The position numbers and the translations under genes are program-made. This document shows, piece by piece, positions 27,313-37,719 of a DNA stretch of 64,000 nt (positions are counted from its first letter, which is position 1; each line of letters opens with the position of its first letter). The stretch comes from WLMZ01 sp038227995 (GTDB lineage: Bacteria > Actinomycetota > Acidimicrobiia > Acidimicrobiales > Ilumatobacteraceae). The stretch lies in the NCBI GenBank assembly GCA_038227995.1, contig JBBRPP010000030.1:6130-70129 (forward strand), given 5' to 3'. The notes under the pieces are model-generated. The model was not told the DNA's origin. It searched no databases and worked only from the letters and a program-made list of their open reading frames with translations.

Positions 27313-27816
27313 ATGGCGGCGGCTGATGACTCGACGGTCGGGCTGCGCATCCGCGAGGCGGTTCGCGCGCTCATCCTCGATCCGAGCGATCGGTTGTTGC
27401 TCGTGCGCTTCGAATTCCCGGCCGGCACGCGATGGGCACTGCCGGGCGGCGGCATCGATGACGGCGAGAGCCATGCCGACGCGCTGCGGCGTGAGTTGAC
27501 GGAGGAGATCGGCCTTCCCGATCCGCCGATCGGCGCTCATCTGTGGAATCGCCTGCACATCATCCCTTTCGTCAATGGCTTGTTCGACGGGCAGCGCGAC
27601 TCGATCTACGAAGTGCGGGTGCCCGATGCGTTCGAGCCGATGCCGGCCTTCACGTGGGAGCAGCTGAATGCCGAGCACGTGTTCGAGTTGCGGTGGTGGA
27701 CGCTCGACGAGCTGGATGCCAGCGACGTGATCACGGCTCCTTCGGAGTTGCGCCGCCTTGCACGTGAGCACATCGCCATCGGGCCACCGCCGAGTCCGTT
27801 CGATGTCGGGGCATAG
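27313..27816 (+). CDS. NUDIX hydrolase
   Basis: A 167-residue NUDIX enzyme with a full box at residues 46-67: GGIDDGE followed by ALRRELTEEIG. The strand before it (DRLLLVRFEFPAGTRWALPGGG) is typical. Substrate classes range from oxidised nucleotides to sugar nucleotides and cannot be read here. It is followed 30 bases later by a phosphotransferase gene, and a shared transcript is plausible. Confidence 0.9.
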   Translation: MAAADDSTVGLRIREAVRALILDPSDRLLLVRFEFPAGTRWALPGGGIDDGESHADALRRELTEEIGLPDPPIGAHLWNRLHIIPFVNGLFDGQRDSIYEVRVPDAFEPMPAFTWEQLNAEHVFELRWWTLDELDASDVITAPSELRRLAREHIAIGPPPSPFDVGA

Positions 27817-27846
27817 CGCTCGGGGCTCGCGTCATAGGGTCGAGGC

Positions 27847-28650
27847 GTGCTCGATCAACGTGATGCCCAGCTGATCTCGGCGCAGTACGCGCTCGGCGGC
27901 GACGTTTCCGTCGTCGGCCCGACGGCGCGTGGCGAACTCGGCCAGGTGTGGCGATTGACGACCGACCGAGGTCCATGGGCGGTCAAGGAACACTTTGCGC
28001 CGCAGGAAGTCGCCGATGCCGCCGAGGACGCCGTCGCGCAAGATGCGTTCCGCCGCAGGGGCGTGCCGATGCCGGCGGTGGTGCGCACGGTCGGTGGCGA
28101 AGTTCTGTCGTCGATTTCGGGGACCACGTTCCGCGTCTACGAATGGGTCGACCTCGATGAATCGGGTGCCGCACTCGATCCAGCGCTGATCGGTGCTGCC
28201 ATTGCGTCGATCCATCGGGTGGTGCTGCAGGTCTGCCACTGCGACCTGTTCACCGACAATGTCCGCGCGCTCGCGAACGGCGCCACCCCGACCGAGCTGT
28301 GCATCATCGACTGGGAGAACTGTGGCTGGGCTGATCCCACGCTGGAGTTGGCGGTCGCGTTGTTCGAGTACGGGCGCGACGACGCACATCGGGCACGCCG
28401 CCTGTACGAGTCGTACGTCGACGCCGGTGGCCCGGCACGCGTGAGCAGACGCGGTCACTTCTCGATGGCGATCGCCCAGCTCGATCACATCGGCGAACGC
28501 CACATCCGGCTGTGGCACGACCCATCGCTGACCGACACCGCGCGAGCGCACCACGAAGCGGGAGCCGATGAGTTCCTCCGTGACGCGCTGACCCGCGAGG
28601 TGATCGACGAGTTGCTCGACGCCATCAGCGGAAGTCGCGACTGGAGGTGA
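27847..28650 (+). CDS. Phosphotransferase (APH/choline-kinase fold)
   Basis: A 267-residue kinase-fold protein. It has a phosphate-loop-like start, the ATP-binding Lys in WAVKEHF, the Brenner-type catalytic loop CHCDLFTDNV with Asp and Asn, and the metal-binding IDWENCG. These are the core residues of aminoglycoside/homoserine-type phosphotransferases; the natural substrate is unknown and antibiotic resistance should not be assumed. GTG at 27847. The 3' end overlaps the convergent dnaE2 gene by 26 bases. Confidence 0.86.
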   Translation: MLDQRDAQLISAQYALGGDVSVVGPTARGELGQVWRLTTDRGPWAVKEHFAPQEVADAAEDAVAQDAFRRRGVPMPAVVRTVGGEVLSSISGTTFRVYEWVDLDESGAALDPALIGAAIASIHRVVLQVCHCDLFTDNVRALANGATPTELCIIDWENCGWADPTLELAVALFEYGRDDAHRARRLYESYVDAGGPARVSRRGHFSMAIAQLDHIGERHIRLWHDPSLTDTARAHHEAGADEFLRDALTREVIDELLDAISGSRDWR

Positions 28651-31600
28651 CCCCGTTCGAGGGCATCTGCAGCGGCGTGAGGTGTTCGGCGACGATGTTG
28701 ATCACACCCTCGTGACGTTCGAGTGTGCCTCGGATCAACATCGACGCGGCCTCGCGTGCGGTGCGCCGGAAGCGGGCCCAGCAACCTTTCGAAACGACGA
28801 TGTTCATCAGCCCGGTCTCGTCCTCGAGATTCATGAACGTGGTTCCCTGCGCGGTCATCGGCCGCTGGCGATGGGTGACGACACCGGCCACCAACACCCT
28901 GCTGCGCGGTTCGCAGTCCCACAGCCCTTTCGCGGTGACGACGCCCATCCGTTGCAGTTCGGCCCGCAGGAACTGGGTGGGATGACCGGTCGGGGCGACA
29001 CCCGTCGCCCACAGATCGGCGACCGCGATCTCGACCGGATCCATGCCTGGCAGGTTCGGCGCACGTTCACCGGTGACCACGCCCATCAACCGGTCGGGCT
29101 TCGATTGGGAGACAGCGCCGACCGCCCACAGCGCCTCGCGGCGATCGAGCCCGAACGATTCGGTGAACACCCCAGCCGTGGCGAACGCTTCGAGTTGGAC
29201 GAGGTCGAGCGCCGGCACGCGACGCGCGAGATCCTCGATGCTGCTGTATTGACCGCGCCCGGTACGTTCGGTCTCGATCGTCTCGGCAAGGGTCGAACCG
29301 ATGCCGCGCACCGAGCCCAGGCCGAGCCGCACCGCCTGACCGGTGAACGACTTCGGGTCCGCTTGCAGGGTTGCCAGCGCCTTGGATTCGTTGAGGTCGG
29401 GGGTGCGAGTGAGCACACCGTGGCGGCCGGCGTCCTGCACCAGCGAGTGCGGTGACCAGAACCCCATCGGCTTGGCGTTGAGCAGCGCGGCACAGAATGC
29501 CGCCGGCTCGTAGAGCTTGATCCACGACGACGCGTAGACGAGGTACGCGAACGACACCGAGTGTGATTCGGGGAAGCCGTAGTTGGCGAACGCCGACATC
29601 TTCACGAACAGTTGCTCGGCGATGTCGTCGGTGATGCCGCGCTCGGCCATGCCGGCGAACAGCCGCTCGCGCAGCTTCTCCATCCGCGCCTTCGAGCGCT
29701 TCGATCCCATTGCCTGACGCAGCTGATCGGCTTCCGCCGGGGTGAACCCGGCAACGTCGATCGCCATCTGCATCAACTGCTCCTGGAACAGCGGCACACC
29801 CAGCGTCTTGCCGAGGCTGTTCTCGAGCAGCGGATGCAGGTATGTGACGGGTTCTTGGCCGTTGCGGCGGCGGATGTACGGATGCACCGAACCGCCCTGG
29901 ATCGGTCCGGGTCGGATCAGCGCGATCTCGACCACGAGGTCGTAGAACTTGCGCGGTCGCAAACGCGGCAGTGTCGCCATCTGGGCCCTGCTCTCGATCT
30001 GGAACACGCCGACCGTGTCGGCCCGGCACAACATCGCGTACACCTGGTCGTCCTGTTCGAGTGCAGCGAGATCGAGCTCGTAGCCCTGGTGTTCGCGGAT
30101 CAGATCGACGGAGTAGTGCAGCGCGCTGAGCATGCCGAGACCGAGCAGATCGAACTTCACCAGCCCGGCCGCGGCGCAGTCGTCCTTGTCCCACTGCAGG
30201 ACGCTGCGGTTCTCCATCCGTCCCCACTCGACGGGGCAGACCTCGATCACCGGGCGATCGCAGATCACCATCCCTCCGGAATGGATGCCGAGGTGGCGCG
30301 GTGCGGCCTCGATCTCGGCCGCGAGCTCGAGGACGATCGCCGGGATGTTGTGGTCGGGTTGTTCGGCCGTCTTGGCGACGTTGCCCCACCCGTCGATCTG
30401 CTTGCTCCACGCATCCTGCTGGCCGGGTGCATAGCCGAGCGCTTTGGCCATGTCTCGCACCGCCGAACGCGAGCGGTAGGTGATGACGTTGGCGACCTGC
30501 GCCGTGTGATGCCGGCCGTGTGTCGCGTACACGTACTGGATGACTTCTTCGCGGCGATCGCTCTCGATGTCGATGTCGATGTCGGGCGGACCATCGCGTT
30601 CGGGCGACAGGAAACGCTCGAACAGCAACCCCAACGAGACGGCATCGGCCTTGGTGATGCCGAGCGCGTAACAGGCCGCGCTGTTCGCCGCACTCCCCCG
30701 GCCCTGACACATGATGTTCGCCCGTTCGCAGAAGTTGACGATGTCCCACACGACCAGGAAGTAGCCGGGGAAGCCGAGGCCTTCGATCACCTCGAGCTCG
30801 TGATCGATCGTCTTCCACGCTCGGGCCCGCAACGACAGATCTTCGGTTGCATGCGGCCGTTCGCCGTAGCGCTTGCGGCCGCCGGCTTCGACCAGCTGTC
30901 GCAGGTATTGCATCTCGGTCAGCTGCACACCGTTCACGACCGGACACGGGAACGGCGGCAGGTTGGGGGCCACCAGCGACAAGTCGAACGCGGCAGCGCG
31001 GCCCATCGCGGCTGCAGCCTCGACGACACCCGGGTAGCGGGCGAAGCGACGCGCTTGCTCGGCCCCACTGCGCAGATGCGCCGTCGCCCCGGACGGCAAC
31101 CACGGGTTCATGTCCTCGAGGCTGCGCCGGGCGCGCACCGCCGACAGCGCCGTCGCCAACCGTCGCTGCTGCGGTGTCGCGTAATGCACGTCGTTGGTGG
31201 CGATGCAGGCAATGTCGTGGCGCGCGGCGATCTCGGCCAGTGCATCGTTGCGCGCCGAATCAAGCGGGTCGCCGTGATCCCACAGCTCCATCACGACCCG
31301 CTCGCGTCCGAACAGACCGATCAGCTGTTGCAGCGCACGGGTTGCTGCCGCCGGCCCGTCGCGCACGAGCGCCGCCGGCACGACTCCGTTGCGACAACCG
31401 GTGAGCACCCACCACGCACTCTGCTGTGCGCTGGATCCGTCGCCTGCCGCGACCTCGCTCAATTCGGGCAACGAGAAACGCGGCGCCCCCTTCTCGCCCG
31501 CCAACTGGCCGAGGCTCAACGCCCGTGCCAGGCGCGCGTATCCGTTCGGCCCATCCGCGAGCAGCACGACGTGTTCGCCCGGAGGATCAGCGACACCCGG

Positions 31601-32038
31601 CTCGTAGCGCTTCATGCCGAGTGTGACCTCGGCCCCGAACACGGTCGGCAGACCAACGGCCCGCGCTGCTTCCGCGAACCGGACCACGCCGTAGAAGCCG
31701 TTCTGATCGGTGAGGGCCAGCGCTTCGAGACCGAGGCGGGCCGCTTCTTCAGCCAGTTGTTCGGGATGCGAGGCACCGTTGAGAAACGAGAAGTTGGATT
31801 GGCAGTGCAGCTCGGCGTAGGGCGTCAGCGCGGTGGTGGGGCGATCGCGAACATCGGATGACGCTTCGAACGGCTGCCGTTTGCGGGTCCAGGCCGGCCC
31901 ATCGCCACCGGCGTTCCAGCTCGGGCTGCCCGGGGCTCGACCATCTGCACCGCGTTTGACCTCGGGCTTGACCTCGGGCTTGTCGGACAGTGTGCGTTCG
32001 AGTTCTCGCCACGGCATGGCCGGATTGTTGAACCCCAT
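28625..32038 (-). CDS. dnaE2: Error-prone DNA polymerase III alpha subunit DnaE2
   Basis: A 1137-residue C-family polymerase of the DnaE2 type. It opens with the DnaE2-typical MGFNNPAMPWRELER, then a PHP domain (LHCQSNFSFLNGASHPE, ALALTDQNGFYG) and the palm with PDIDIDIESDRR carrying the catalytic Asp residues. Fingers/thumb and helix-hairpin-helix regions (FTPAEADQLRQAMG, SVRGIGSTLAETI) follow, and a C-terminal OB fold (RVLVAGVVTHRQRPMTAQG). DnaE2 does damage-induced mutagenic synthesis with ImuA' and ImuB, both encoded about 10 kb away. A near-perfect LexA site lies 13 bases before the ATG and AGGA lies between. A 12-bp tandem duplication gives a PEVKPEVK repeat near residue 25. Confidence 0.95.
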   Translation of the reverse strand: MGFNNPAMPWRELERTLSDKPEVKPEVKRGADGRAPGSPSWNAGGDGPAWTRKRQPFEASSDVRDRPTTALTPYAELHCQSNFSFLNGASHPEQLAEEAARLGLEALALTDQNGFYGVVRFAEAARAVGLPTVFGAEVTLGMKRYEPGVADPPGEHVVLLADGPNGYARLARALSLGQLAGEKGAPRFSLPELSEVAAGDGSSAQQSAWWVLTGCRNGVVPAALVRDGPAAATRALQQLIGLFGRERVVMELWDHGDPLDSARNDALAEIAARHDIACIATNDVHYATPQQRRLATALSAVRARRSLEDMNPWLPSGATAHLRSGAEQARRFARYPGVVEAAAAMGRAAAFDLSLVAPNLPPFPCPVVNGVQLTEMQYLRQLVEAGGRKRYGERPHATEDLSLRARAWKTIDHELEVIEGLGFPGYFLVVWDIVNFCERANIMCQGRGSAANSAACYALGITKADAVSLGLLFERFLSPERDGPPDIDIDIESDRREEVIQYVYATHGRHHTAQVANVITYRSRSAVRDMAKALGYAPGQQDAWSKQIDGWGNVAKTAEQPDHNIPAIVLELAAEIEAAPRHLGIHSGGMVICDRPVIEVCPVEWGRMENRSVLQWDKDDCAAAGLVKFDLLGLGMLSALHYSVDLIREHQGYELDLAALEQDDQVYAMLCRADTVGVFQIESRAQMATLPRLRPRKFYDLVVEIALIRPGPIQGGSVHPYIRRRNGQEPVTYLHPLLENSLGKTLGVPLFQEQLMQMAIDVAGFTPAEADQLRQAMGSKRSKARMEKLRERLFAGMAERGITDDIAEQLFVKMSAFANYGFPESHSVSFAYLVYASSWIKLYEPAAFCAALLNAKPMGFWSPHSLVQDAGRHGVLTRTPDLNESKALATLQADPKSFTGQAVRLGLGSVRGIGSTLAETIETERTGRGQYSSIEDLARRVPALDLVQLEAFATAGVFTESFGLDRREALWAVGAVSQSKPDRLMGVVTGERAPNLPGMDPVEIAVADLWATGVAPTGHPTQFLRAELQRMGVVTAKGLWDCEPRSRVLVAGVVTHRQRPMTAQGTTFMNLEDETGLMNIVVSKGCWARFRRTAREAASMLIRGTLERHEGVINIVAEHLTPLQMPSNGVTSSRDFR

Positions 32039-32051
32039 GGTCGCATCCTAT

Positions 32052-32065
32052 CGAACACATGTACC
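32052..32065. promoter_or_regulatory. LexA-type SOS box of dnaE2
   Basis: CGAACACATGTACC matches 12 of 14 positions of the actinobacterial LexA consensus CGAACRNRYGTTYG. It ends 13 bases before the dnaE2 ATG, the same spacing as the perfect site before imuA'. Confidence 0.7.
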
Positions 32066-32173
32066 CCTGATCCGCCCTGAGATTGCTGTAGTTTCGCGAG
32101 GAATCTCGACTGACGCGACGGAAACGCTGCGCGCTGTTCGACGGAGGGGTATGCACGCACGGATCGGGGGCTG

Positions 32174-32692
32174 ATGAGCAACGTCGCGACGAACTCGTCG
32201 GCCGCCGAGAACCCGGCGACGGCATTGCTCGCGTTGTACGACCGCGCCGTGCCACAGGTCTACGGCTACCTCGTGCGCCGCTGCGAGAGCTCGGCACTCG
32301 CGGAAGATCTCACGGCTGACGCGTTCATGGCAGCGGCGACGGCGTTGTGCAATGGCTCAGAAGTCGAGATCGGCATCGGCTGGCTGATCGGCACCGCACG
32401 CCACAAGCTGATCGATCACTGGCGCCGGGCCGAGCGACATCGCGCCGCGCTGACCCTGATCGCCACCGACGAACAGATCCCCGATCCGAACGACGAGCCG
32501 ATCTCCACCACGCATGCGCACGACGTGCTCGCCGCGCTCAGCGCTGAGCACCGCAGCGCGCTGACGCTGCGCTACATCGACGGCTTGCCCGTCGGAGACG
32601 TTGCGCGGACTCTGGGCCGCAGCGTGCACGCGACCGAGTCGCTGCTGCAACGCGCCAAGTCGGCGTTCAGACAGGAGGACGACCGTGCCTGA
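32174..32692 (+). CDS. ECF-type RNA polymerase sigma factor
   Basis: A 172-residue sigma-70-family protein. Region 2 includes ALYDRAVPQVYGYLVRRC and AEDLTADAFMAA, then WLIGTARHKLIDHWRR. Region 4 includes AALSAEHRSALTLRYIDGLPVGDVARTLGRSVHATESLLQRAK. It overlaps by 8 bases a downstream gene that carries a short helical head plus two VOC domains, in place of a classical anti-sigma factor. Target promoters are unknown. It is divergent from dnaE2. Confidence 0.92.
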   Translation: MSNVATNSSAAENPATALLALYDRAVPQVYGYLVRRCESSALAEDLTADAFMAAATALCNGSEVEIGIGWLIGTARHKLIDHWRRAERHRAALTLIATDEQIPDPNDEPISTTHAHDVLAALSAEHRSALTLRYIDGLPVGDVARTLGRSVHATESLLQRAKSAFRQEDDRA

Positions 32693-33701
32693 CGACCCCG
32701 CGCCCGACGCATTCGAAGCGTTGCGTCGCCCGGACGCACCCATCGCGCCGGAAGCGTCCTTCGCTCGCCGTCTACGCGAGCAACTCACGGCTGCTTTGCA
32801 GCCACTGCTCGACACGAACAACACGACCACGACGACCACCACACGAAAGGTCTCCGCGATGACCGTGATCCCATATCTGATGGTCCGCAATGCCGCAGCC
32901 GCATTGGACTTCTACCGCGATGCGTTCGGCGCGGTCGAGCGCCAACGACTGGTCGGTGACGACGGGCGCATCGGCCACGCCGAGTTCGTGATCGGCGACT
33001 CGCTGCTGATGATGGCCGACGAATACCCGGAGATCGGCGCCCTCGGGCCTGAGTCAAGGGGCGGTCCGACGTGCAGCTTCTCGGTCGAGGTCGACGACGT
33101 CGATGCTGCCCATGCGCTGGCGGTCTCCTTCGGCGCCACGACGCTGCGCGAGCCCGCCGATCAGTTCCACGGCAGCCGCAGCGCAACGATCAGTGATCCC
33201 TTCGGACACAACTGGACGCTGACCAAGCTAGTCGAGAACCTGACCGCTCAGGAATATGAGGCGCGTGCGGCGCAGGACAACGGCCACGGATCGTTCGCCG
33301 TCCGGACGCCCGGCGCCGTTGCCGACGAAACCGACCCGCACCATCAGTCGCGGCGTCACGATCAGGGCGACCTGTACTACTTCACGTTGCCGGTCGCCGA
33401 CGTCGCCCGAGCGCAGCGGTTCTTCGGCGCGGTGCTCGGCTGGCAGTTCGACGGACCCGATCAAGGGCACGTCGCCAACATCGCCGCACCACCCGGCAGC
33501 GTCAGCGCCGACGGCAACGACATCGGCGCACGGTTGTGGTTCGTGGTCGACGACATCCACGTCGCGGTCGAGCGCGTTCGCGCCGCAGGCGGGTCGGCAC
33601 AGGAGCCCGTCGAGTACCCGTCCGGTTGGTCATCTGACTGCACCGACGACCAGGGCACCGTGTTCAGCCTCAGCGTTCCGTCAGCCGCCTACTCGCTCTG
33701 A
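32685..33701 (+). CDS. Two-domain VOC (glyoxalase-like) protein coupled to a sigma factor
   Basis: A 338-residue protein starting at GTG 32685 behind an AGGAGG site. The first ~40 residues (FEALRRPDAPIAPEASFARRLREQL) form a helical head, followed by a Thr-rich linker. VOC domain 1 starts MTVIPYLMVRNAAAALDFY and VOC domain 2 starts DLYYFTLPVADVARAQRFF. VOC proteins bind metals and small electrophiles or antibiotics. The 8-base overlap with the sigma gene implies matched expression; the head may contact the sigma factor, which is an inference. An internal ATG at 32859 could yield the VOC part alone. Confidence 0.85.
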   Translation: MPDDPAPDAFEALRRPDAPIAPEASFARRLREQLTAALQPLLDTNNTTTTTTTRKVSAMTVIPYLMVRNAAAALDFYRDAFGAVERQRLVGDDGRIGHAEFVIGDSLLMMADEYPEIGALGPESRGGPTCSFSVEVDDVDAAHALAVSFGATTLREPADQFHGSRSATISDPFGHNWTLTKLVENLTAQEYEARAAQDNGHGSFAVRTPGAVADETDPHHQSRRHDQGDLYYFTLPVADVARAQRFFGAVLGWQFDGPDQGHVANIAAPPGSVSADGNDIGARLWFVVDDIHVAVERVRAAGGSAQEPVEYPSGWSSDCTDDQGTVFSLSVPSAAYSL

Positions 33702-33732
33702 TCGCGACAACATCCAGCAGCATTCGGCACGT

Positions 33733-34248
33733 TCAGCGATCGGCAACGCTGCGCTGGCGAAGCGCGGCGATGGCTGCGATCACGGCAACCAACGCGGCAG
33801 CGGTGATCACCGCGTTGCCCGACGCGTGCCGACGACTCAGCAGTTCCTCCAGCCCCCACACCGCGGCCGTTGCAGCGGTCACGATCCCGGCACGTCGCAG
33901 CCACCGACCGATCACGACGGAATCCACCGAAAGGGCCGGCGGCGCAACCGACATCATCGAGACCGACGTGTGGAACACGAGCAGCGCAACCGCGGCCAGC
34001 AGCGACCAGATCGAGATGCCCGAGTCCACCTCGACCATCCACCCCGTCACGATCACGATCACGACGGCGAGCCCGATGTGACTGTCGGGTCGCTCGGCGG
34101 AAGCGATTGCGAGGGTCACGACCATGATCAGTTCGATCCTCGAGGTATGGCCCGCGGCGCCCGCGGTTGCCGCCCAGGCGCCGATCGCAGCGGCGATGGC
34201 CAGGACGGCGAGCGACCAACGCTGTGCACTCGCGCCACGAATCATCAT
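33733..34248 (-). CDS. Small membrane protein at the end of the MoxR operon
   Basis: A 171-residue protein with four or five hydrophobic helices (LAVLAIAAAIGAWAATAGAAG, LIMVVTLAIASA, LAVVIVIVTGWMVEV, SLLAAVALLVFHTSV and a C-terminal pair). Not a recognised domain. Its ATG overlaps the DUF58 gene stop by four bases, so it is translationally coupled as the last gene of the S8-DUF4129-MoxR-DUF58 operon and probably works in the same membrane complex. Confidence 0.85.
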   Translation of the reverse strand: MMIRGASAQRWSLAVLAIAAAIGAWAATAGAAGHTSRIELIMVVTLAIASAERPDSHIGLAVVIVIVTGWMVEVDSGISIWSLLAAVALLVFHTSVSMMSVAPPALSVDSVVIGRWLRRAGIVTAATAAVWGLEELLSRRHASGNAVITAAALVAVIAAIAALRQRSVADR

Positions 34249-35521
34249 CGGCGGGCCATCCGAGGTGCTGACGCGCGCCGGGCGACGTCACGAAGGAACG
34301 GGTCGAGGCTGCCCGGTCCGCGCCAGTGCACGACGGGAATGCCGATCTCCTGAACAGTGCGAATTTCGCGTCGTCGCTCGAGCAGACGGATCCGCCACGC
34401 CAACGCGGTGAGCGAATCGCCGGTGTCGATGACGTCGGCGGGCAGCGTTTCGACAACCGCGACGGTCACGCCGCGACGCGCAAGCGCGACAGCCTGTTGG
34501 AGTGCGACCGGCGAGACGACCGGCGAGAGCAGGATGGCCAAGGCGTCGGCGGGCATCGCGGTTCGACCGCGGGCGACGAGGCCGAGCGGATCGCCGCCTG
34601 GCCGGATGGAGGCGAGCGTGTCGAGAATCCTCCGCAACTGTGCGCGACCGGCCGCCGGCGCGACATGTTGCGAACCAGTGGAGCCGAACACACGCAACGA
34701 CACTCGATCGCCACGATGGAGGTAGTGCTCGGCGATCGCCGCTGCGGCGCGCACCGTCGTGTCGAGACTGGACGCACGGCCATCGACGCCTTCGCTCTGA
34801 CCGAGATCTGCGGTGGCATCGACGATCAGCGCGACGAGGCTGTCCTGCTCGGCCCATGTCGACGTCACCTGCAACGTGCCCGACCGCAACGACGACGACC
34901 ATCGGATGCGGCGCATTCGATCACCGACCTGGAACGGCCGAACGCTCGCGAACTCGCTCCCGTCCCCCTGTCGCGTCGATCGGTTGAGACCCACCAGCCC
35001 GTTCGCCGGACGCAGCGAAGATGCGGCATCGAACGTCACAGCTGCAGGAACACTGGTGAGCAGGTACTGCGGCGACTGATGGACCGAACGGAACGATGCC
35101 CACGCGCTGGTGACGGCAACGCTGACGGGGCCGAACGAATGACGTCCCCATCGAGTCGCGCGCAGCGTGAACGACAGCATCGTGGATCCGTCGCCGACCG
35201 TCGAGGTCGTCACTCCGCCGACCGGCGTCGTCACCAGCCATTGCCGGGGCGAGACCGCGGCGGTGACGATGTCGACGCCGTCGACGTCATCGAACTGACA
35301 TCGCCACAGCGTCACGTCACCTTCGCGAACGGTCGAGTTCGCGAGTTCGTGCCTGACGACAGGCACCAGTGGTGGTCGGGCGACGACCGACCAGCCGGCG
35401 ACGATCGCGAATGGCATCGCCAGCACCAGGACGTCCGGCCGGCGCCACACGACGGCGATGACCACCATCACGACCGCAGCCAACGACGAGCGGAGGTGGG
35501 CGATGGTCGGACGCCATGCCG

Positions 35522-35525
<4 letters not shown>
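34245..35525 (-). CDS. DUF58 domain-containing protein (MoxR partner)
   Basis: A 426-residue protein with two N-terminal membrane helices (LAAVVMVVIAVVW, VLAMPFAIVAGWSVVA). A beta-rich middle precedes the DUF58 core: GDGSEFASVRPFQVGDRMRRIRWSSSLRSGTL, then a VWA-like part with LVALIVDATADLG. DUF58 proteins are regular partners of MoxR ATPases and are thought to act in assembly or folding at the membrane. ATG at 35525 overlaps the MoxR stop (ATGA). The frame is open upstream only through the MoxR gene. Confidence 0.9.
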
Positions 35526-36514
<989 letters not shown>

Positions 36515-36529
36515 GGTTGAACCTCCCGT

Positions 36530-37021
36530 TCAGACGCCCTCGATGAGCGTCACGATGTGTGCCAATGTGCGCGGTGCGGTGAAACCTCGCGGCGGCTGGC
36601 GGGCGGAGACGAACCGAGTGAGTTCCGCGCCCATGATCGCCCACGCCAGCTCGTGATCGGTCGCGCGATCGACGCGATGCTCGGCGAGCAACTGATCGTC
36701 GATCAAACTGACCAACCCGTGGTACAGCTGGTGGGCCGACTCGTCCTCGAATCGTTCGTTGCCGGTCTGCAGCTGGAGCACCATCGTGCTGACACTCCAG
36801 TCGACTCCGACTGCGCGACGGGCGGCCGGTGACGTGTCCGGGCGGACGGCGGGTTCGACCTCGGCGGCGAGATCGAACGCGAGCCAGACCGCGACAGCGG
36901 CGAGGGCCACGAGCGCTGAGACCACGACCAGGTTCGGTCCCATGCCCGCTCCGACCATGACCGAATCGATGCCCGCTGCCGCGAGCGCGATGACGATGAC
37001 GCGCCGCCGCCACGTGCTCAC
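36530..37021 (-). CDS. Two-helix membrane protein of the MoxR operon
   Basis: A 163-residue protein with a basic N-terminus and two hydrophobic helices (RVIVIALAAAGIDSVMVGAG, LVVVSALVALAAVAVWLAF). A cytoplasmic domain of about 110 residues follows, rich in charged helices (ESAHQLYHGLVSLIDDQLL, ELAWAIMGAELTRFV). Not a recognised family. Its ATG overlaps the DUF4129 stop by four bases and it precedes moxR by 15 bases, so it is a built-in member of this operon. Confidence 0.85.
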   Translation of the reverse strand: MSTWRRRVIVIALAAAGIDSVMVGAGMGPNLVVVSALVALAAVAVWLAFDLAAEVEPAVRPDTSPAARRAVGVDWSVSTMVLQLQTGNERFEDESAHQLYHGLVSLIDDQLLAEHRVDRATDHELAWAIMGAELTRFVSARQPPRGFTAPRTLAHIVTLIEGV

Positions 37022-37719
37022 CCGATCGCCGCCATGTCTGCGTTGGCGCGGAGCGATTCGTGGATCGCGTCGAGCGCGGCGACCGCTGCCTCACGGTCTG
37101 TCTCGCCCATCGCATGGTCCGAGAACCTGGCCTCGCGGTAGAGCGCGGCGAGACGATCGACGGCCTGGGCATCGAGCGAGTACGACGCGAGCAACCTCGT
37201 CGTGAACTCGGTCGAGGTCTCCGCGTCATCGCGCTGCAGCCCGGCAGCGGCAACGGTCGATTCGAGGCGGAGCCAGCACGCAACGATTGCGTTGCGGGGC
37301 GCGCCATCGAGCAGTGCGGCACGCTGCTCGATGGCATCGTCGGCGATGATCCTGCTCATGTCGATCACCGCGTCGGCAGCGCCCGTTCCCGCCAGCTGTC
37401 GGCGTCGCCCCCGAGGTCGGAGCCGCCAGACAGCCGACACTGCTCCGATGACCAGCGCCAGCGCGCTGATCACGACCATGAGTTGGAACAGCCGCGCGAG
37501 CCAGCGTGGCAAGCCGGCGTCCTTGGACGGATCAGGATTCTTCAACGGCGGGACAGTGTTCGCCGTGGCGGTCACCGGCGGCGGAACCACCACTTCGTCC
37601 ACTGCCGTCGAATCCTTGGCCGCGTGCCAGAAGTGGACCTCGCCGGACGTCGTGACGGAGACGAGCAGAACAGTGGCGGCGACGGCCGCGAGCACGATCA
37701 TCGCCAGCCGCCGTTGCAT
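37018..37719 (-). CDS. DUF4129 domain-containing membrane protein
   Basis: A 233-residue protein with one N-terminal helix, a periplasmic-type loop, a second helix (LFQLMVVISALALVIGAVSAVW) and a C-terminal DUF4129 domain: ARNAIVACWLRLESTVAAAGL, STEFTTRLL, LAALYREARFSDH. DUF4129 proteins often accompany MoxR-DUF58 pairs and may carry transglutaminase-linked functions. Its ATG shares a base with the stop of the upstream protease gene, linking the protease to the MoxR operon. Confidence 0.88.
   Translation of the reverse strand: MQRRLAMIVLAAVAATVLLVSVTTSGEVHFWHAAKDSTAVDEVVVPPPVTATANTVPPLKNPDPSKDAGLPRWLARLFQLMVVISALALVIGAVSAVWRLRPRGRRRQLAGTGAADAVIDMSRIIADDAIEQRAALLDGAPRNAIVACWLRLESTVAAAGLQRDDAETSTEFTTRLLASYSLDAQAVDRLAALYREARFSDHAMGETDREAAVAALDAIHESLRANADMAAIG

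Noticed and set aside
27847..28650. Aminoglycoside resistance gene
   Set aside because: Only the general phosphotransferase fold is visible; nothing shows an antibiotic substrate.
29612..31861. 749-codon plus-strand frame and a 678-codon minus frame inside dnaE2
   Set aside because: Antisense and alternative-frame shadows of a long GC-rich gene with complete polymerase motifs.
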